A stretch of 64,000 nucleotides of DNA from Sphingopyxis sp. PAMC25046 (GCF_004795895.1 NZ_CP039250.1:1364001-1428000); one strand, 5' to 3'; counted from the stretch's first letter, positions 8,210-17,871 are shown. Notes: generated by a model from the sequence alone, not told the origin. Numbers and translations: made by a program.

Positions 8210-9918
8210 TGCGCTCCGCGACCATCCTGCGCCATGGCGCGGCGTTGGCGGCGCTTCTGATCGCCACGACGGCGACGGGTGCGCAGGCGCAATTTTCGGG
8301 GGATCCGGGCTCGGGCGCCGGCGAGGCGTCTTCGAGCGCGCCCGCCGCCGACACGGACCGCACGGCGGAACGCGGCGAACGGCAGCGCTCCCAGCGCCAG
8401 GTCGATGTCAGCCCCTATCTCGAGGTTGGGCAGGTGCTGACCGCCGATCTCAAGAACGGCGGCGACGTACTCACCTACACGACCGTTGCGGCCGGCATCG
8501 ACGCCGCGATCGTGACGCGCCGCGTCGAACTCGCTGCGACCTTGCGTTACGAACATCAATTCGGTTGGGGCAATCAGGGCGATACCGACGTCATCAGCGG
8601 CCTCGCGCGCGGGCGGCTCGAAGTCGCGCGCGGCCTCAACCTCGAAGGCGGCGCGCTCGCGACGCGCACGCGCGCAGACGGGCAGGGCGCCGACAGCGGT
8701 CTGTTCATCGGCGACGCCAGCAATGTCGCCAACCTCTATTCGGTCTACGCCGGGCCGACGTTCGCGCGGCGGATCGGCGGGCTCGATTTCGGCGCCGGCT
8801 ATCGCTTCGGCTATACCAAGGTCGATATCGACCAGCCCGCGATCCTGTCGCCCGATGTGCAGCCGCAGGATGTTTTCGACAGCTCGACCAACCATGTCGC
8901 CTGGGCCAGCCTCGGCGCGCGTCCCGGCGATCTGCCGTTCGGCTGGCAGATTTCGGGCGGTTACGAGCGCGAGGATGCGAGCCAGCTCGACCAGCGGTAC
9001 GAGGGCAAATACGCCCGCGCGGACGTCACCGTGCCCATCGGCCCGACCGTGGCGCTGCTCGGCGGCGTCGGTTACGAGGATATCGAGATCGGCCAGCGCG
9101 ACCCGGTGCTGGACGCGAACGGCGTTCCGGTGCGCGATGCCAACGGTCGCTTCGTCACCGATAAGTCGACCCCGCGCCGCCTGTCGTTCGACACCGATGG
9201 GCTGATCTGGGATGCCGGCGTGATGTGGCGGCCGAGCCGCCGCACGTCGCTGACCGCTCGCGTCGGCCGCCGCTATGGCGATACCATCTATACCGGCAGC
9301 TTCGCCTATCGCGCCGACCATGCGACCTCGATCCAGGTCGGCGTCTATGATGGACTGTCCAGCCTCGGTCGCGGCCTGTCGGGCGGACTTGCCGCGCTGC
9401 CGACGCAGTTCGATCCGACGCGCAACCCGATCGGCGGCAATATCAACCCGTGCGTGTTCGGCCAGCAGGGCGGTGGCTGCCTCAATAACCAGCTCGGTAA
9501 TGCGACCTCGGCGCAATATCGCAGCCGCGGCGTGCAGGCGACGCTGTCATCGCGCTTCTCCGGCTGGGCTTATGGCGTCGGCCTCGGTTACGACCAGCGC
9601 AAGCTGCTCGCGCCGCAACTGTCGCCGATCGGCGGGCTTAACGGAATCAAGGACGAGAGCTATTATCTCTTCGTTTCGGCGGGCCGCCAGCTCGATGTCG
9701 ATTCGGACCTCAGCCTCTCGGGCTATATCAATTATTTCGACAATGGCGCGCCGGGGGCGAGCGACGTCCAGTCGGCCGGATTGTCGGCTGCCTATTCGCG
9801 GCGCTTCTGGCGCGGCCTGACCGGGACCGCGGCGGCCAGCCTCAACGCCTTCGATCAGGAAGGTTTCAACAGCCAGCTTATCGGCTCAGCTTTGGTGGGA
9901 CTGCGTTACAACTTCTGA
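8209..9918 (+). CDS. PEP-CTERM system-associated outer-membrane beta-barrel protein
   Basis: A 569-residue secreted protein. The start at 8209 shares one base with the kinase stop (TGATG). A signal peptide of about 25-28 residues ends ATGAQAQ. The mature part is rich in alternating hydrophobic/polar strands with many Tyr and Gly residues and ends in GLRYNF, a terminal aromatic typical of outer-membrane barrels. It fits the TIGR03016 family encoded in XrtA polysaccharide loci, where it probably helps the polymer cross the outer membrane. A Cys pair lies around NPCVFGQQGGGCLNN. A longer frame opening at 8119 is rejected because it lies within the kinase gene. Confidence 0.85.
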   Translation: MRSATILRHGAALAALLIATTATGAQAQFSGDPGSGAGEASSSAPAADTDRTAERGERQRSQRQVDVSPYLEVGQVLTADLKNGGDVLTYTTVAAGIDAAIVTRRVELAATLRYEHQFGWGNQGDTDVISGLARGRLEVARGLNLEGGALATRTRADGQGADSGLFIGDASNVANLYSVYAGPTFARRIGGLDFGAGYRFGYTKVDIDQPAILSPDVQPQDVFDSSTNHVAWASLGARPGDLPFGWQISGGYEREDASQLDQRYEGKYARADVTVPIGPTVALLGGVGYEDIEIGQRDPVLDANGVPVRDANGRFVTDKSTPRRLSFDTDGLIWDAGVMWRPSRRTSLTARVGRRYGDTIYTGSFAYRADHATSIQVGVYDGLSSLGRGLSGGLAALPTQFDPTRNPIGGNINPCVFGQQGGGCLNNQLGNATSAQYRSRGVQATLSSRFSGWAYGVGLGYDQRKLLAPQLSPIGGLNGIKDESYYLFVSAGRQLDVDSDLSLSGYINYFDNGAPGASDVQSAGLSAAYSRRFWRGLTGTAAASLNAFDQEGFNSQLIGSALVGLRYNF

Positions 9919-9941
9919 CCAGTCGAACGGGAATTCAAGCG

Positions 9942-11198
9942 ATGTACGATCAATTCTATGGTTTCACCGGACGTCCGTTCCAGCTGACGCCTGACCCGAA
10001 TTTCTATTTCGAAAGCGGCACGCACCGCAAGGCGATGTCCTACCTCGGCTATGGCCTCGCGCAGGGCGAAGGCTTCATCGTCATCACCGGCGACGTCGGC
10101 GCGGGCAAGACGACGCTCGTCGGCCATCTGATGAACACGATCGACCCGAACCGCCTGACCGCGGTCAAGCTGGTGTCGACACAGGTCGAAGGCGACGACC
10201 TGCTCCGCCTTGTCGCCGAACAGTTCGGCATCGAATGGGAAGCGCAGAGCAAGGCCGAACTGCTGCGCTCGATGGAACAATATCTGCGCGAACAGGCGCG
10301 CGCGGGTAAACGCACGCTGCTGATCGTCGACGAGGGGCAAAACCTTGCCATCTCGGCACTCGAAGAGCTGCGCATGCTCTCGAACTTCCAGCTCGGCGGC
10401 CATTCGTTGCTGCAGATATTCCTGCTCGGCCAGCCCGAATTTCGCCAGACGCTCTTCCACTCGCCGACGCTCGAACAGCTGCGCCAGCGCGTGATCGCGA
10501 CGCACCATCTCGACCCGATGGAGCCCGAGGAGGTCGAACCCTATATCCTGCACCGCCTCGGCAAAGTCGGCTGGACCGGCAACCCCAGCTTCAGCCCCGA
10601 CGCGTTCGAGGAAATCTTCGATTACAGCGAAGGTGTACCGCGCAAATTGAACGTCCTCGTCAGCCGGCTTCTGCTCTATGGCGCGGTTGAACAGATGAGC
10701 CGCATCACCGCGCAGAATGTGCGCTCGGTGGTCGCCGAGATCGAGGCCGATCGCGGCATCGACGCCTCGACGCTCGCTCCGCTTCCGGTCGAAGAGGTCG
10801 TCGCGGCCGCGGCGACGGCGGTCGCACCGACCCCCGCGCCCTTCGCCGCTCCGGCGGCCGCGAACGAAACGCCCGAATGGCCACAGCGCGCGGCAGCACC
10901 TGCCACGGAGGGGCCGGCGCCTTTCGCCGTGCCCGCCGAACCGGCGCAGGTCATCACGCTGACTCCGCCTGCCGCCGAAGCGACCACGCCCGACGCGACC
11001 GAAATCGCCCCGCCGGCCGCGCCGGCGATCGACCCCGAACATCTCGCGGCGCTCGAGGCGCAGGTCGCCTCGCTAGAGGCGCGGCTGGTCGAACAGGATG
11101 AAGCGCTTCGCCGCGTTCTCGACCTGCTCATCGAATGGGTCGAGCGCGATCCCGACAACGCGCCCAATCCGGCGACGTCGCGGACCTGGGCTGCCTGA
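9942..11198 (+). CDS. XrtA-associated AAA ATPase (ExeA/general secretion-like)
   Basis: A 418-residue ATPase of the ExeA-like family (TIGR03015 type). It opens YDQFYGFTGRPFQLTPDPNF, a hallmark of the group. Walker A GDVGAGKTT is near residues 50-58 and Walker B LLIVDEGQNL near residues 125-134. A sensor-like HLDPMEPEEVEPYI follows. After residue 275 the sequence becomes a Pro/Ala-rich linker and ends in a short coiled coil (LAALEAQVASLEARLVEQ). It may power assembly or secretion at the membrane, but the exact role in the XrtA system is unknown. It begins 23 nt after the outer-membrane protein. Confidence 0.88.
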   Translation: MYDQFYGFTGRPFQLTPDPNFYFESGTHRKAMSYLGYGLAQGEGFIVITGDVGAGKTTLVGHLMNTIDPNRLTAVKLVSTQVEGDDLLRLVAEQFGIEWEAQSKAELLRSMEQYLREQARAGKRTLLIVDEGQNLAISALEELRMLSNFQLGGHSLLQIFLLGQPEFRQTLFHSPTLEQLRQRVIATHHLDPMEPEEVEPYILHRLGKVGWTGNPSFSPDAFEEIFDYSEGVPRKLNVLVSRLLLYGAVEQMSRITAQNVRSVVAEIEADRGIDASTLAPLPVEEVVAAAATAVAPTPAPFAAPAAANETPEWPQRAAAPATEGPAPFAVPAEPAQVITLTPPAAEATTPDATEIAPPAAPAIDPEHLAALEAQVASLEARLVEQDEALRRVLDLLIEWVERDPDNAPNPATSRTWAA

Positions 11199-11243
11199 CA
11201 CGCCGGCCGAAATCGGCTATCCCGCTGATGAAGGTGAGGGAAA

Positions 11244-12104
11244 ATGCAGAACGGCCTGTCGGTCGATGTCGAGGACTGGTTCCAGGTCGGCGCCTTTGAG
11301 CGCACGATCGACCGTGACGACTGGCCGACGCTCGAATGCCGCGTCGAGGCGAATTGCGACGCGGTGCTGCAGATTTTTTCCGATGCCGGCGCGACCGGGA
11401 CCTTCTTTACCTTGGGCTGGGTCGCCGAACGCTATCCCGCGCTGATCAAGCGCATCGTCGCGGCGGGGCACGAGCTTGCCAGCCATGGTTATGATCACAA
11501 ACGCGTGTTCAACATGACCGCAGACGAATTCGCCGCCGACCTCAGGAAGACGCAGGCGATCCTCGAGAACATCGGCGGTGCCGCGGTGCGTGGCTATCGC
11601 GCGCCGAGCTTCTCGGTCGACACGCGCACCCCTTGGGCGCACGGGGTGCTCGCCGAACAAGGCTATGCCTATTCGTCGAGCGTCGCGCCCGTCGTCCACG
11701 ACCATTATGGCTGGCCCGAAAGCCCACGCCACGCGTGGCGGCCGTTTTCCGACAGCGAGCTTGTCGAATGGCCGGTCACGACCGCGCGTGTTGCGGGACG
11801 CACCTTGGCGGCGGGCGGCGGCGGCTTCATGCGAATGCTGCCCTATGGCTTCACGCGCTGGGCGATCGCGCGGATGAATGCCGAGGGGCACCCCGCTATC
11901 CTCTATTTCCACCCGTGGGAAATCGATCCCGGCCAGCCGCGCGTCGCCGACGCTCCGGTCAAATCGAAAATCCGCCATTACAGCGGCTTGTCGGCGATGG
12001 CTGGCAAACTCAAGAAACTGCTCGCCGACTTCGAATGGACGCGCGCCGATGCCTTGCTTCCCGCCCAGCAGCAACGCGCACAGCCGTGGCGCGCCGCGGC
12101 GTGA
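11244..12104 (+). CDS. XrtA-system polysaccharide deacetylase
   Basis: A 286-residue NodB-type carbohydrate esterase 4 protein of the TIGR03006 subgroup. The opening SVDVEDWFQVGAFE carries the catalytic base aspartates. ELASHGYDHKRVF supplies the two metal-binding histidines, GYRAPSFSVD is motif 3 and LYFHPWEIDP is a late conserved block. No signal peptide is evident, as is usual for this subgroup. It should remove acetyl groups from the nascent polysaccharide. Its stop overlaps the FemAB-like start as GTGA, so the two are translationally coupled. Confidence 0.9.
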   Translation: MQNGLSVDVEDWFQVGAFERTIDRDDWPTLECRVEANCDAVLQIFSDAGATGTFFTLGWVAERYPALIKRIVAAGHELASHGYDHKRVFNMTADEFAADLRKTQAILENIGGAAVRGYRAPSFSVDTRTPWAHGVLAEQGYAYSSSVAPVVHDHYGWPESPRHAWRPFSDSELVEWPVTTARVAGRTLAAGGGGFMRMLPYGFTRWAIARMNAEGHPAILYFHPWEIDPGQPRVADAPVKSKIRHYSGLSAMAGKLKKLLADFEWTRADALLPAQQQRAQPWRAAA

Positions 12105-13168
12105 ACGCGCCGGTGCTTGCCGCGAACGACAGCTTTTCGGGCGCGCCGCTATCCGACGCGGGCGAATGGGACGCCTATGTCGCCGCGCACCCGGAGGCGA
12201 CCCCCTTCCACAGCCGCGCGTGGTGCGAGGCGATCACCAAGGCGACCGGGCATCGCTGCCACCTCGTCACAGCGCGCGACGCGGCGGGCGCGCTGACGGG
12301 CATATTGCCGCTCCACCATATCCGCTCGCCGCTCTTTGGACAGGCGCTCGTCGGTAGCGGCTTCGCGGTCGGCGGCGGCATATTGGCCGACGATCCCGCC
12401 GTCGCCGCGACGCTGGCGCAAGGCGCGGCGGCGATGGCGGCATCGCTCGGCGTGCCGTCGGTCGAACTGCGCGGCGGCGCGCAGCCCGAAGGCGAGAGCT
12501 GGAGGCGGGAAGAGGGCATTTATGCGGGCTTCGCGCGCGACCTTGCGGCCGACGACGGCGCCGAACTCCTCGCCATCCCGCGCAAGCAGCGCGCCGAGGT
12601 TCGCAAAGTGCTTGAAAGCGGGCTGACGGTCACCACGGGAAGCGACGCCGCCGAACGTTGCGACCACTACCGCATTTATGCGACCAGTGTTCGTAACCTC
12701 GGAACGCCGGTCTTTCCAAAGGCACTGTTCGACGCCGTGCTCGATGCGTTCGGCGGCGAGGCGGATATCCTGACGGTGCGCGAGGGCGGTCGCCCCGTCG
12801 CGAGTGTGCTCAGTCTCTACTGGCGCGGCACCGTCATGCCCTATTGGGGCGGCGGGACCGCCGACGCGCGGCGGTTGCGCGCCAACGAACTCATGTATTT
12901 CGCGCTGATGCGCCATGCGCGCGAACGGGGCTGCACGCGCTTCGATTTCGGCCGCTCGAAACTCGGCACGGGCCCCTTCGCCTATAAGAAGAATTGGGGC
13001 TTCGAACCGCAGCCGCTCGTCTACGCGCGCTGGCTCGCGCCGGGAGAGGCGCCGCGCGATACCAATCCGAACAGCACCCGGTATCGGCTGCAGGTCGACC
13101 TCTGGAAGAAGCTGCCGCTATGGGCGGCGAACCGGATCGGCCCACTGATTGCGCGCGGGCTCGGCTAG
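12101..13168 (+). CDS. FemAB-like protein of the XrtA/PEP-CTERM system
   Basis: A 355-residue FemAB/GNAT-fold protein, TIGR03019-like. A GTG at 12101 overlaps the deacetylase stop, and this start removes the 150-codon extension of a longer frame. Motifs include ATPFHSRAWCEAI near residue 30, AIPRKQRAEVRK at about residue 158 and a carboxy-terminal FDFGRSKLGTGPFAYKKNWGF typical of the family. Family members transfer amino acids or acyl groups onto peptidoglycan or glycans; in XrtA loci the acceptor is unknown. It may use the aminoacyl group prepared by the ligase/ACP module. The TAG stop shares a base with the next GTG start. Confidence 0.85.
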   Translation: MNAPVLAANDSFSGAPLSDAGEWDAYVAAHPEATPFHSRAWCEAITKATGHRCHLVTARDAAGALTGILPLHHIRSPLFGQALVGSGFAVGGGILADDPAVAATLAQGAAAMAASLGVPSVELRGGAQPEGESWRREEGIYAGFARDLAADDGAELLAIPRKQRAEVRKVLESGLTVTTGSDAAERCDHYRIYATSVRNLGTPVFPKALFDAVLDAFGGEADILTVREGGRPVASVLSLYWRGTVMPYWGGGTADARRLRANELMYFALMRHARERGCTRFDFGRSKLGTGPFAYKKNWGFEPQPLVYARWLAPGEAPRDTNPNSTRYRLQVDLWKKLPLWAANRIGPLIARGLG

Positions 13169-14373
13169 TGGCGGAAATCCTGTTTCTTGCTCACCGCGCG
13201 CCCTGGCCCCCGGACCGCGGCGACCGGATCCGCAGCTGGCATATGTTCGAGGCGCTGGCAAAGCTCGCGCCGGTGCATGTGGCGGCGCTCGCCGACAACG
13301 AAGCAGAGGCCGCGCGCGCGCGCGAAAAAATGGCGCCGCTTTGCAAGAGCCTGGCGATCGAAGTGCGCAAGGCATCGCGCCCGATCGCGCTCGCGCAGGC
13401 CGTCCTGACCGGCGCACCGGTGTCGAACCGCCTGTTCCGCAGCGCCGCGCTCGCCCGCCATATCGACGCGCTGATCGGGCAGGGCGGCATCAGCCATATC
13501 GTCGCTTTCTCGGGCCAGATGGCGCAATATCTCCCCGCTCGTTTCGACGGGCCGGTGTTGATGGATTTCGTCGACGTCGATTCCGCGAAATTCGCGACCT
13601 ATGCGGAGCAGGACAGGCGCCAGCCGCTCCATTGGGTGCATCAGCGCGAGGCGCGCGTGCTCGCCGCCTATGAGGCGGACATCGCGCGCCGCGCCGATGC
13701 GAGCCTGTTCGTCAGCGAAGCGGAGGCGGCGCTGTTCCGTAGCCGAAGCGGCCTCGGCGACGACAAGGTGCGCGCGGTGGGGAATGGTATCGACACCAAA
13801 CACTTCGATCCGGCCGTCCCGTTGGAAACGATCGGGGCGGGGGAGGGGCCGCTCGCGGTCTTCACCGGCCAGATGGATTACCGGCCCAATATCGATGCGG
13901 TCCGCTGGTTCGCGAACGATATTCTGCCGCTGGTCCGCAAGCGCCAGCCGCAAGCCCGCTTCGCGATCGTCGGCCGCGCACCGACCGAGGAGGTTCGTGC
14001 GCTCGAAGCATTGCCCGGCGTGATCGTGACCGGCGAGGTGCCCGATGTGCGCCCGTGGCTCGTCGCCGCCGGTGCCGTGGTCGCGCCGCTGCTGCTCGCG
14101 CGCGGGGTGCAGAACAAGCTGCTCGAAGCGATGGCGATGGCGCGCCCCGTGGTCGCGAGCGCCGCCGCCGCGACGGGGATCGACGCGATGCCGGGCGAGC
14201 ATCTGTTCGTCGCCGACGGAGCGGAGGCGATGGCGGTCGCCGTTTGTACGCTTTTCGGCGACCGCGCCGCCGCGGCCGCAATGGGGCAGGCGGCGCGCGC
14301 GCGGATGGTCGCGCGTTACGGATGGGACGCGCGCATGGCGCCGCTCGGCGACCTTCTGGGCCTGCCCGCATGA
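13168..14373 (+). CDS. Glycosyltransferase family 4-like, PEP-CTERM/XrtA-associated
   Basis: A 401-residue GT-B glycosyltransferase of the TIGR03087 type. It starts at a GTG at 13168 that overlaps the FemAB TAG. The amino end AEILFLAHRAPWPPDRGDRIR is diagnostic of the group. The carboxy half has VFTGQMDYRPNIDAVRWF, the GEVPDVRPWL loop and NKLLEAMAMARPVVAS, the nucleotide-sugar-binding E-x7-E-like region. It should add one sugar to the repeat unit on the cytoplasmic face of the inner membrane. The sugar donor cannot be read from the sequence. It overlaps the exosortase gene as ATGA. Confidence 0.88.
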   Translation: MAEILFLAHRAPWPPDRGDRIRSWHMFEALAKLAPVHVAALADNEAEAARAREKMAPLCKSLAIEVRKASRPIALAQAVLTGAPVSNRLFRSAALARHIDALIGQGGISHIVAFSGQMAQYLPARFDGPVLMDFVDVDSAKFATYAEQDRRQPLHWVHQREARVLAAYEADIARRADASLFVSEAEAALFRSRSGLGDDKVRAVGNGIDTKHFDPAVPLETIGAGEGPLAVFTGQMDYRPNIDAVRWFANDILPLVRKRQPQARFAIVGRAPTEEVRALEALPGVIVTGEVPDVRPWLVAAGAVVAPLLLARGVQNKLLEAMAMARPVVASAAAATGIDAMPGEHLFVADGAEAMAVAVCTLFGDRAAAAAMGQAARARMVARYGWDARMAPLGDLLGLPA

Positions 14374-15848
14374 CGCTCTGGCAGCGCCATCTCGCCGCGC
14401 TCGGTCTGCTCGCGGCGGTCATCCTCGCGCTCTTCTGGCGCGATGTCGCAGACATGGCGGGCATCTGGTGGCATAGCTCGACCTTCACCCATTGCCTGCT
14501 GATGGTGCCGATGATCGGCTGGCTGGTGTCGCAGCGCGTATCGCTGCTCCGCCCGCTCACGCCCGCCTTCTGGTGGCCCGCGCTTATCTGGATGGCGGGC
14601 GCGGGGCTGGTGTGGCTGGTCGGTGAAGCGGCGGGGGTCGGCCTGTTCCGGCAGCTCGGCCTCGTCCTGATGCTGCAGGGGGCGGTGGGCGCGGCGCTCG
14701 GCGAAAAGCTCGTGCGCGGATTGCTGTTCCCGCTCGGCTATGCGCTGCTGCTCGTGCCCTTCGGCGAGGAACTGGTGCCGCTGCTCCAGACCTTCACCGC
14801 GCACATCAGCGTCGTCTTGCTCCACCTCTCGGGCATCGCCGCCGAAATGCAGGGCGTGTTCATCACGACGAAGGCTGGTTTCTTCGAGGTCGCCGAGGAA
14901 TGTTCGGGGGTCAATTTCCTGATCGCGATGCTCGCCTATTCGGTGTTCGCGGCGCATCTCTGTTTCAAAAGCTGGACGCGGCGGATCGTCTTCGTCGCGG
15001 CGGCGCTTGCGACAACGATCCTCGCCAACGCGCTGCGTGCTTATGGCACGATGGTCGCTGCCGAAATCTGGGGGATCGAGGCGGCGGGCGGCATCGACCA
15101 TATTTTCTACGGCTGGATTTTTTTCGGGCTCGTCATCCTGCTCGTCATGCTCGTGGCGCTGCGCTGGTTCGACCGGCCGGCGAACGACCCCGCGGTTGAT
15201 GTGCGCGGGCCGGACGGCGTGCCGCGCTTTGCAGGGCGAGCAAAATCGGTGCTGCCCGCTGCGCTCGCGCTTCCGCTGGTCTTCGCCGGGTGGGGGATGC
15301 TGATTGGCGATCGCAGTGCGCCGCTGCCCGCGACCATGGAAATCATCGCGCCGCCGGGCTGGAGCGAGGTCATCCTCGAGCGCCCGATATGGTCGCCGCG
15401 CTTCGATGGCTCCGACCAGATTCGGATCGTGCATTTCGTCGACGGCGCCGGGCGGCAGGTGACGGTCGCGATCGGCGGCTATGAGCGCCAGGCCGAGGGA
15501 CGCGAGGTCGTCGCTTTCGGGCAGGGCGCCATCGACCTCGACAGCAAATGGGCGTGGAGCGCGGCGCTCCCCGCAGTCGAGGGTGCGAAGACCGAGCGCC
15601 TGCTCCACCCCGGCCCGGTGCTGCGCGATGCGGCCACCTGGTACGTTGTCGACGGCCGTGTGACGGGCGATCCGCGCCGCGCCAAGCTCGCGGGGCTTCG
15701 CGCGCGGCTGCTCGGCGGCGACCCGCGCGCGCTCTCCTTGATCATATCGAGCGAGGATCGGCAGGGCGGCCTGAATGCGATCACCGATTTCCTTTCCGCG
15801 TCGGGCGGAGTCGAGGCAATGGCTGACCGCGCGCTGAAACTGCGCTAA
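14370..15848 (+). CDS. xrtA: Exosortase A fused to an EpsI domain
   Basis: A 492-residue integral membrane cysteine protease/transpeptidase. The amino-terminal ~290 residues form about eight hydrophobic helices and hold the exosortase triad: Cys178 in EECSGVNF, Arg223 in NALRAYG and His244 in GGIDHIFYG. After a transmembrane segment near residues 295-310, the carboxy part (PPGWSEVILERPIWSPRF onward) is an EpsI-type periplasmic domain, which elsewhere can be a separate gene. Exosortases cleave PEP-CTERM sorting signals at the inner membrane. The ATG overlaps the glycosyltransferase stop. No PEP-CTERM substrate was seen in the window, so targets must lie elsewhere. Confidence 0.92.
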   Translation: MTLWQRHLAALGLLAAVILALFWRDVADMAGIWWHSSTFTHCLLMVPMIGWLVSQRVSLLRPLTPAFWWPALIWMAGAGLVWLVGEAAGVGLFRQLGLVLMLQGAVGAALGEKLVRGLLFPLGYALLLVPFGEELVPLLQTFTAHISVVLLHLSGIAAEMQGVFITTKAGFFEVAEECSGVNFLIAMLAYSVFAAHLCFKSWTRRIVFVAAALATTILANALRAYGTMVAAEIWGIEAAGGIDHIFYGWIFFGLVILLVMLVALRWFDRPANDPAVDVRGPDGVPRFAGRAKSVLPAALALPLVFAGWGMLIGDRSAPLPATMEIIAPPGWSEVILERPIWSPRFDGSDQIRIVHFVDGAGRQVTVAIGGYERQAEGREVVAFGQGAIDLDSKWAWSAALPAVEGAKTERLLHPGPVLRDAATWYVVDGRVTGDPRRAKLAGLRARLLGGDPRALSLIISSEDRQGGLNAITDFLSASGGVEAMADRALKLR

Positions 15849-15859
15849 GCGATCGGTAT

Positions 15860-17755
15860 ATGTGCGGCATCGCGGGCATCTATCATCTCGAAACCGCGAA
15901 GCCGGTCGACCCGGCCCGCCTGCGCGCGATGCTCCAGCCGATGCAGCATCGCGGCCCCGACGGATCGGGCGAGTGGACCGCGCCCGGCGTCGGTCTGGCG
16001 CATCTTCGCCTGTCGATCATCGACATCGAGGGCAGCCCGCAGCCGATGGCGAGCGACGACGAAGCCGTCACGCTCACCTTTAACGGCGAAATCTACAACT
16101 TCCGCGAACTGCGCGCTGAGCTCGAGGATCGCGGCCACCGTTTTCGCACCAGCGGCGATACCGAAGTCATCATCGCGGCGTGGCGCCAATGGGGGCCGGA
16201 CTGTCTGTCGCGGTTCAACGGCATGTTTGCCTTCGCGATCCACGATCACCAGCGCGGCTGCCTGTTACTCGCGCGCGACCGGCTGGGGGTAAAGCCGCTT
16301 CATTATGTCCGCCTATCCGATGGGTCGGTGGCCTTCGCGTCCGAACTCAAGGGGCTGCTTCGCAATCCGTTGCTGCGGCAGGAAGCCAATATCACCGCGA
16401 TCGAGGATTTCCTCGCTTTCGGCTATGTCCCCGACGACAATTGCATCGTCGCCGGCGTCGAGAAGCTGCCCGCCGGCCATTATCTGATGCTCGAACGCGG
16501 CAAGCCGGTGCCGGCGCCGACGCGCTGGTGGGCGCCCGATTTTTCGAAGCGCATCCGGGCATCCGAAGGCGAGGCGGCCGAGCATCTCGTCCACCTGATG
16601 CGCGCCGCTGTGACCGACCGCATGGTTGCCGACGTGCCGCTCGGCGCCTTCCTGTCGGGCGGGGTCGATTCGAGCGCGGTCGTCGCGCTGATGGCGGAGG
16701 CGAGCGCGAAAGCGGTCAAGACCTGCACGATCGGCTTCGACCAGGCGGCGCTCGACGAAACGGCCTATGCCCAGCAGATCGCCGAGCGTTTCGCGACCGA
16801 TCACCGCACGCGCACCGTGTCGCCGGGGGATTTCACGCTCGTCGACCGGATCGCCGACATGTTCGACGAACCCTTTGCCGATGCGAGCGCGCTGCCGACC
16901 TACCGCGTTTGCGAACTTGCGCGCGAAGAGGTGACGGTCGCGCTGTCGGGCGACGGCGCCGATGAGGCATTCGCGGGCTATCGCCGCCTGGTTTTTCAGC
17001 ATCAGGAGGAGCGCCTGCGCGGGCTGATCCCCGGTTTCCTCCGCCGCGGCCTGCTCGGCCCGCTGTCGCATGTCTGGCCGCAGATGGACTGGGCGCCGCG
17101 CCCGCTGCGCGCGCGCGCGACGCTCGCCAGCCTCTCCAAAAGCGGGGCGGAGGGTTATGCCGAAGCGGTCGGCGTGACGGGGCCGGCGCAGCGCGCGAGA
17201 CTCTTCAACGATGCCGCACATCACGCGCTCGGTGACCATGTCGCCGAAGCGCGCTACTGGAAAGCGATGGCGGACGCGCCCGCGCGCGAGGCGCTCGACC
17301 GCGCGCAATATGCCGACCTGATGATCTGGCTGCCCGGCGATATTTTGACCAAGACCGACCGGATGAGCATGGCGGTCAGCCTCGAGGCGCGCGAACCCTT
17401 GCTCGACTATCGTCTCGTCGAATTCGCCGCAAGCCTGCCCGCCTCGATGCGCGTCCGGCGCGGCACGGGCAAGGCGATCATGAAACAGGCGATGGAACGC
17501 TATCTGCCGCACGATATCCTTTATCGGCCAAAGATGGGGTTCGTGACGCCGGTGTCAGCGTGGTTTCGCGGCGCGCTCGCGCAGCAGGCGAAGAGTCTCG
17601 CGACCTCGTCAACGCTCGCGCGCTCGGGCTGGTTCGACATGGCCGAGATCGAGCGCATCGTCGCTGCGCACCAGTCGGGCCGCCGCGATCACGGCCGACT
17701 GATCTGGCAATATTTCATGCTCGAAAAATCGCTGGCGAAGCTGTTCGGGATTTGA
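15860..17755 (+). CDS. XrtA/PEP-CTERM system amidotransferase (asparagine synthase-like)
   Basis: A 631-residue asparagine synthetase-type enzyme, TIGR03108-like. Met1 is followed by Cys2 (MCGIAGIYHL), the N-terminal nucleophile of class II glutaminases. LSIIDIEGSPQPM and FNGEIYNFRELR complete the glutaminase domain. The synthetase domain has the PP-loop SGGVDSSAV near residues 267-275 and ALSGDGADEAFAGY. It should amidate a carboxyl group using glutamine and ATP, most likely a uronic acid or amino acid on the polysaccharide, which is inference. It sits 11 nt after the exosortase gene and appears to end the operon. Confidence 0.9.
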   Translation: MCGIAGIYHLETAKPVDPARLRAMLQPMQHRGPDGSGEWTAPGVGLAHLRLSIIDIEGSPQPMASDDEAVTLTFNGEIYNFRELRAELEDRGHRFRTSGDTEVIIAAWRQWGPDCLSRFNGMFAFAIHDHQRGCLLLARDRLGVKPLHYVRLSDGSVAFASELKGLLRNPLLRQEANITAIEDFLAFGYVPDDNCIVAGVEKLPAGHYLMLERGKPVPAPTRWWAPDFSKRIRASEGEAAEHLVHLMRAAVTDRMVADVPLGAFLSGGVDSSAVVALMAEASAKAVKTCTIGFDQAALDETAYAQQIAERFATDHRTRTVSPGDFTLVDRIADMFDEPFADASALPTYRVCELAREEVTVALSGDGADEAFAGYRRLVFQHQEERLRGLIPGFLRRGLLGPLSHVWPQMDWAPRPLRARATLASLSKSGAEGYAEAVGVTGPAQRARLFNDAAHHALGDHVAEARYWKAMADAPAREALDRAQYADLMIWLPGDILTKTDRMSMAVSLEAREPLLDYRLVEFAASLPASMRVRRGTGKAIMKQAMERYLPHDILYRPKMGFVTPVSAWFRGALAQQAKSLATSSTLARSGWFDMAEIERIVAAHQSGRRDHGRLIWQYFMLEKSLAKLFGI

Positions 17756-17796
17756 ACGGGAGGGCGTTTGGATGGGGAGTTGTCGTACTCCAATAA

Positions 17797-17826
17797 CCGT
17801 CGCCCCCGCCTTCGTGGGGGCGACGG
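17797..17826. repeat. GC-rich hairpin repeat, copy 1
   Basis: A perfect 11-bp inverted repeat (CCGTCGCCCCC with loop GCCTTCGT) in the gap between the amidotransferase and rplI. Similar hairpins with the core GCCCCCGC-TTCG-GGGGGC recur near 22081-22170 and 24475-24500, always between genes. There is no T-run, so it is a dispersed palindromic repeat first and a terminator only possibly. Confidence 0.7.
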
Positions 17827-17871
17827 CTCGGTTCGGCCGTTATCCGCCCGCCATTCAAAAATCGCATAAGA

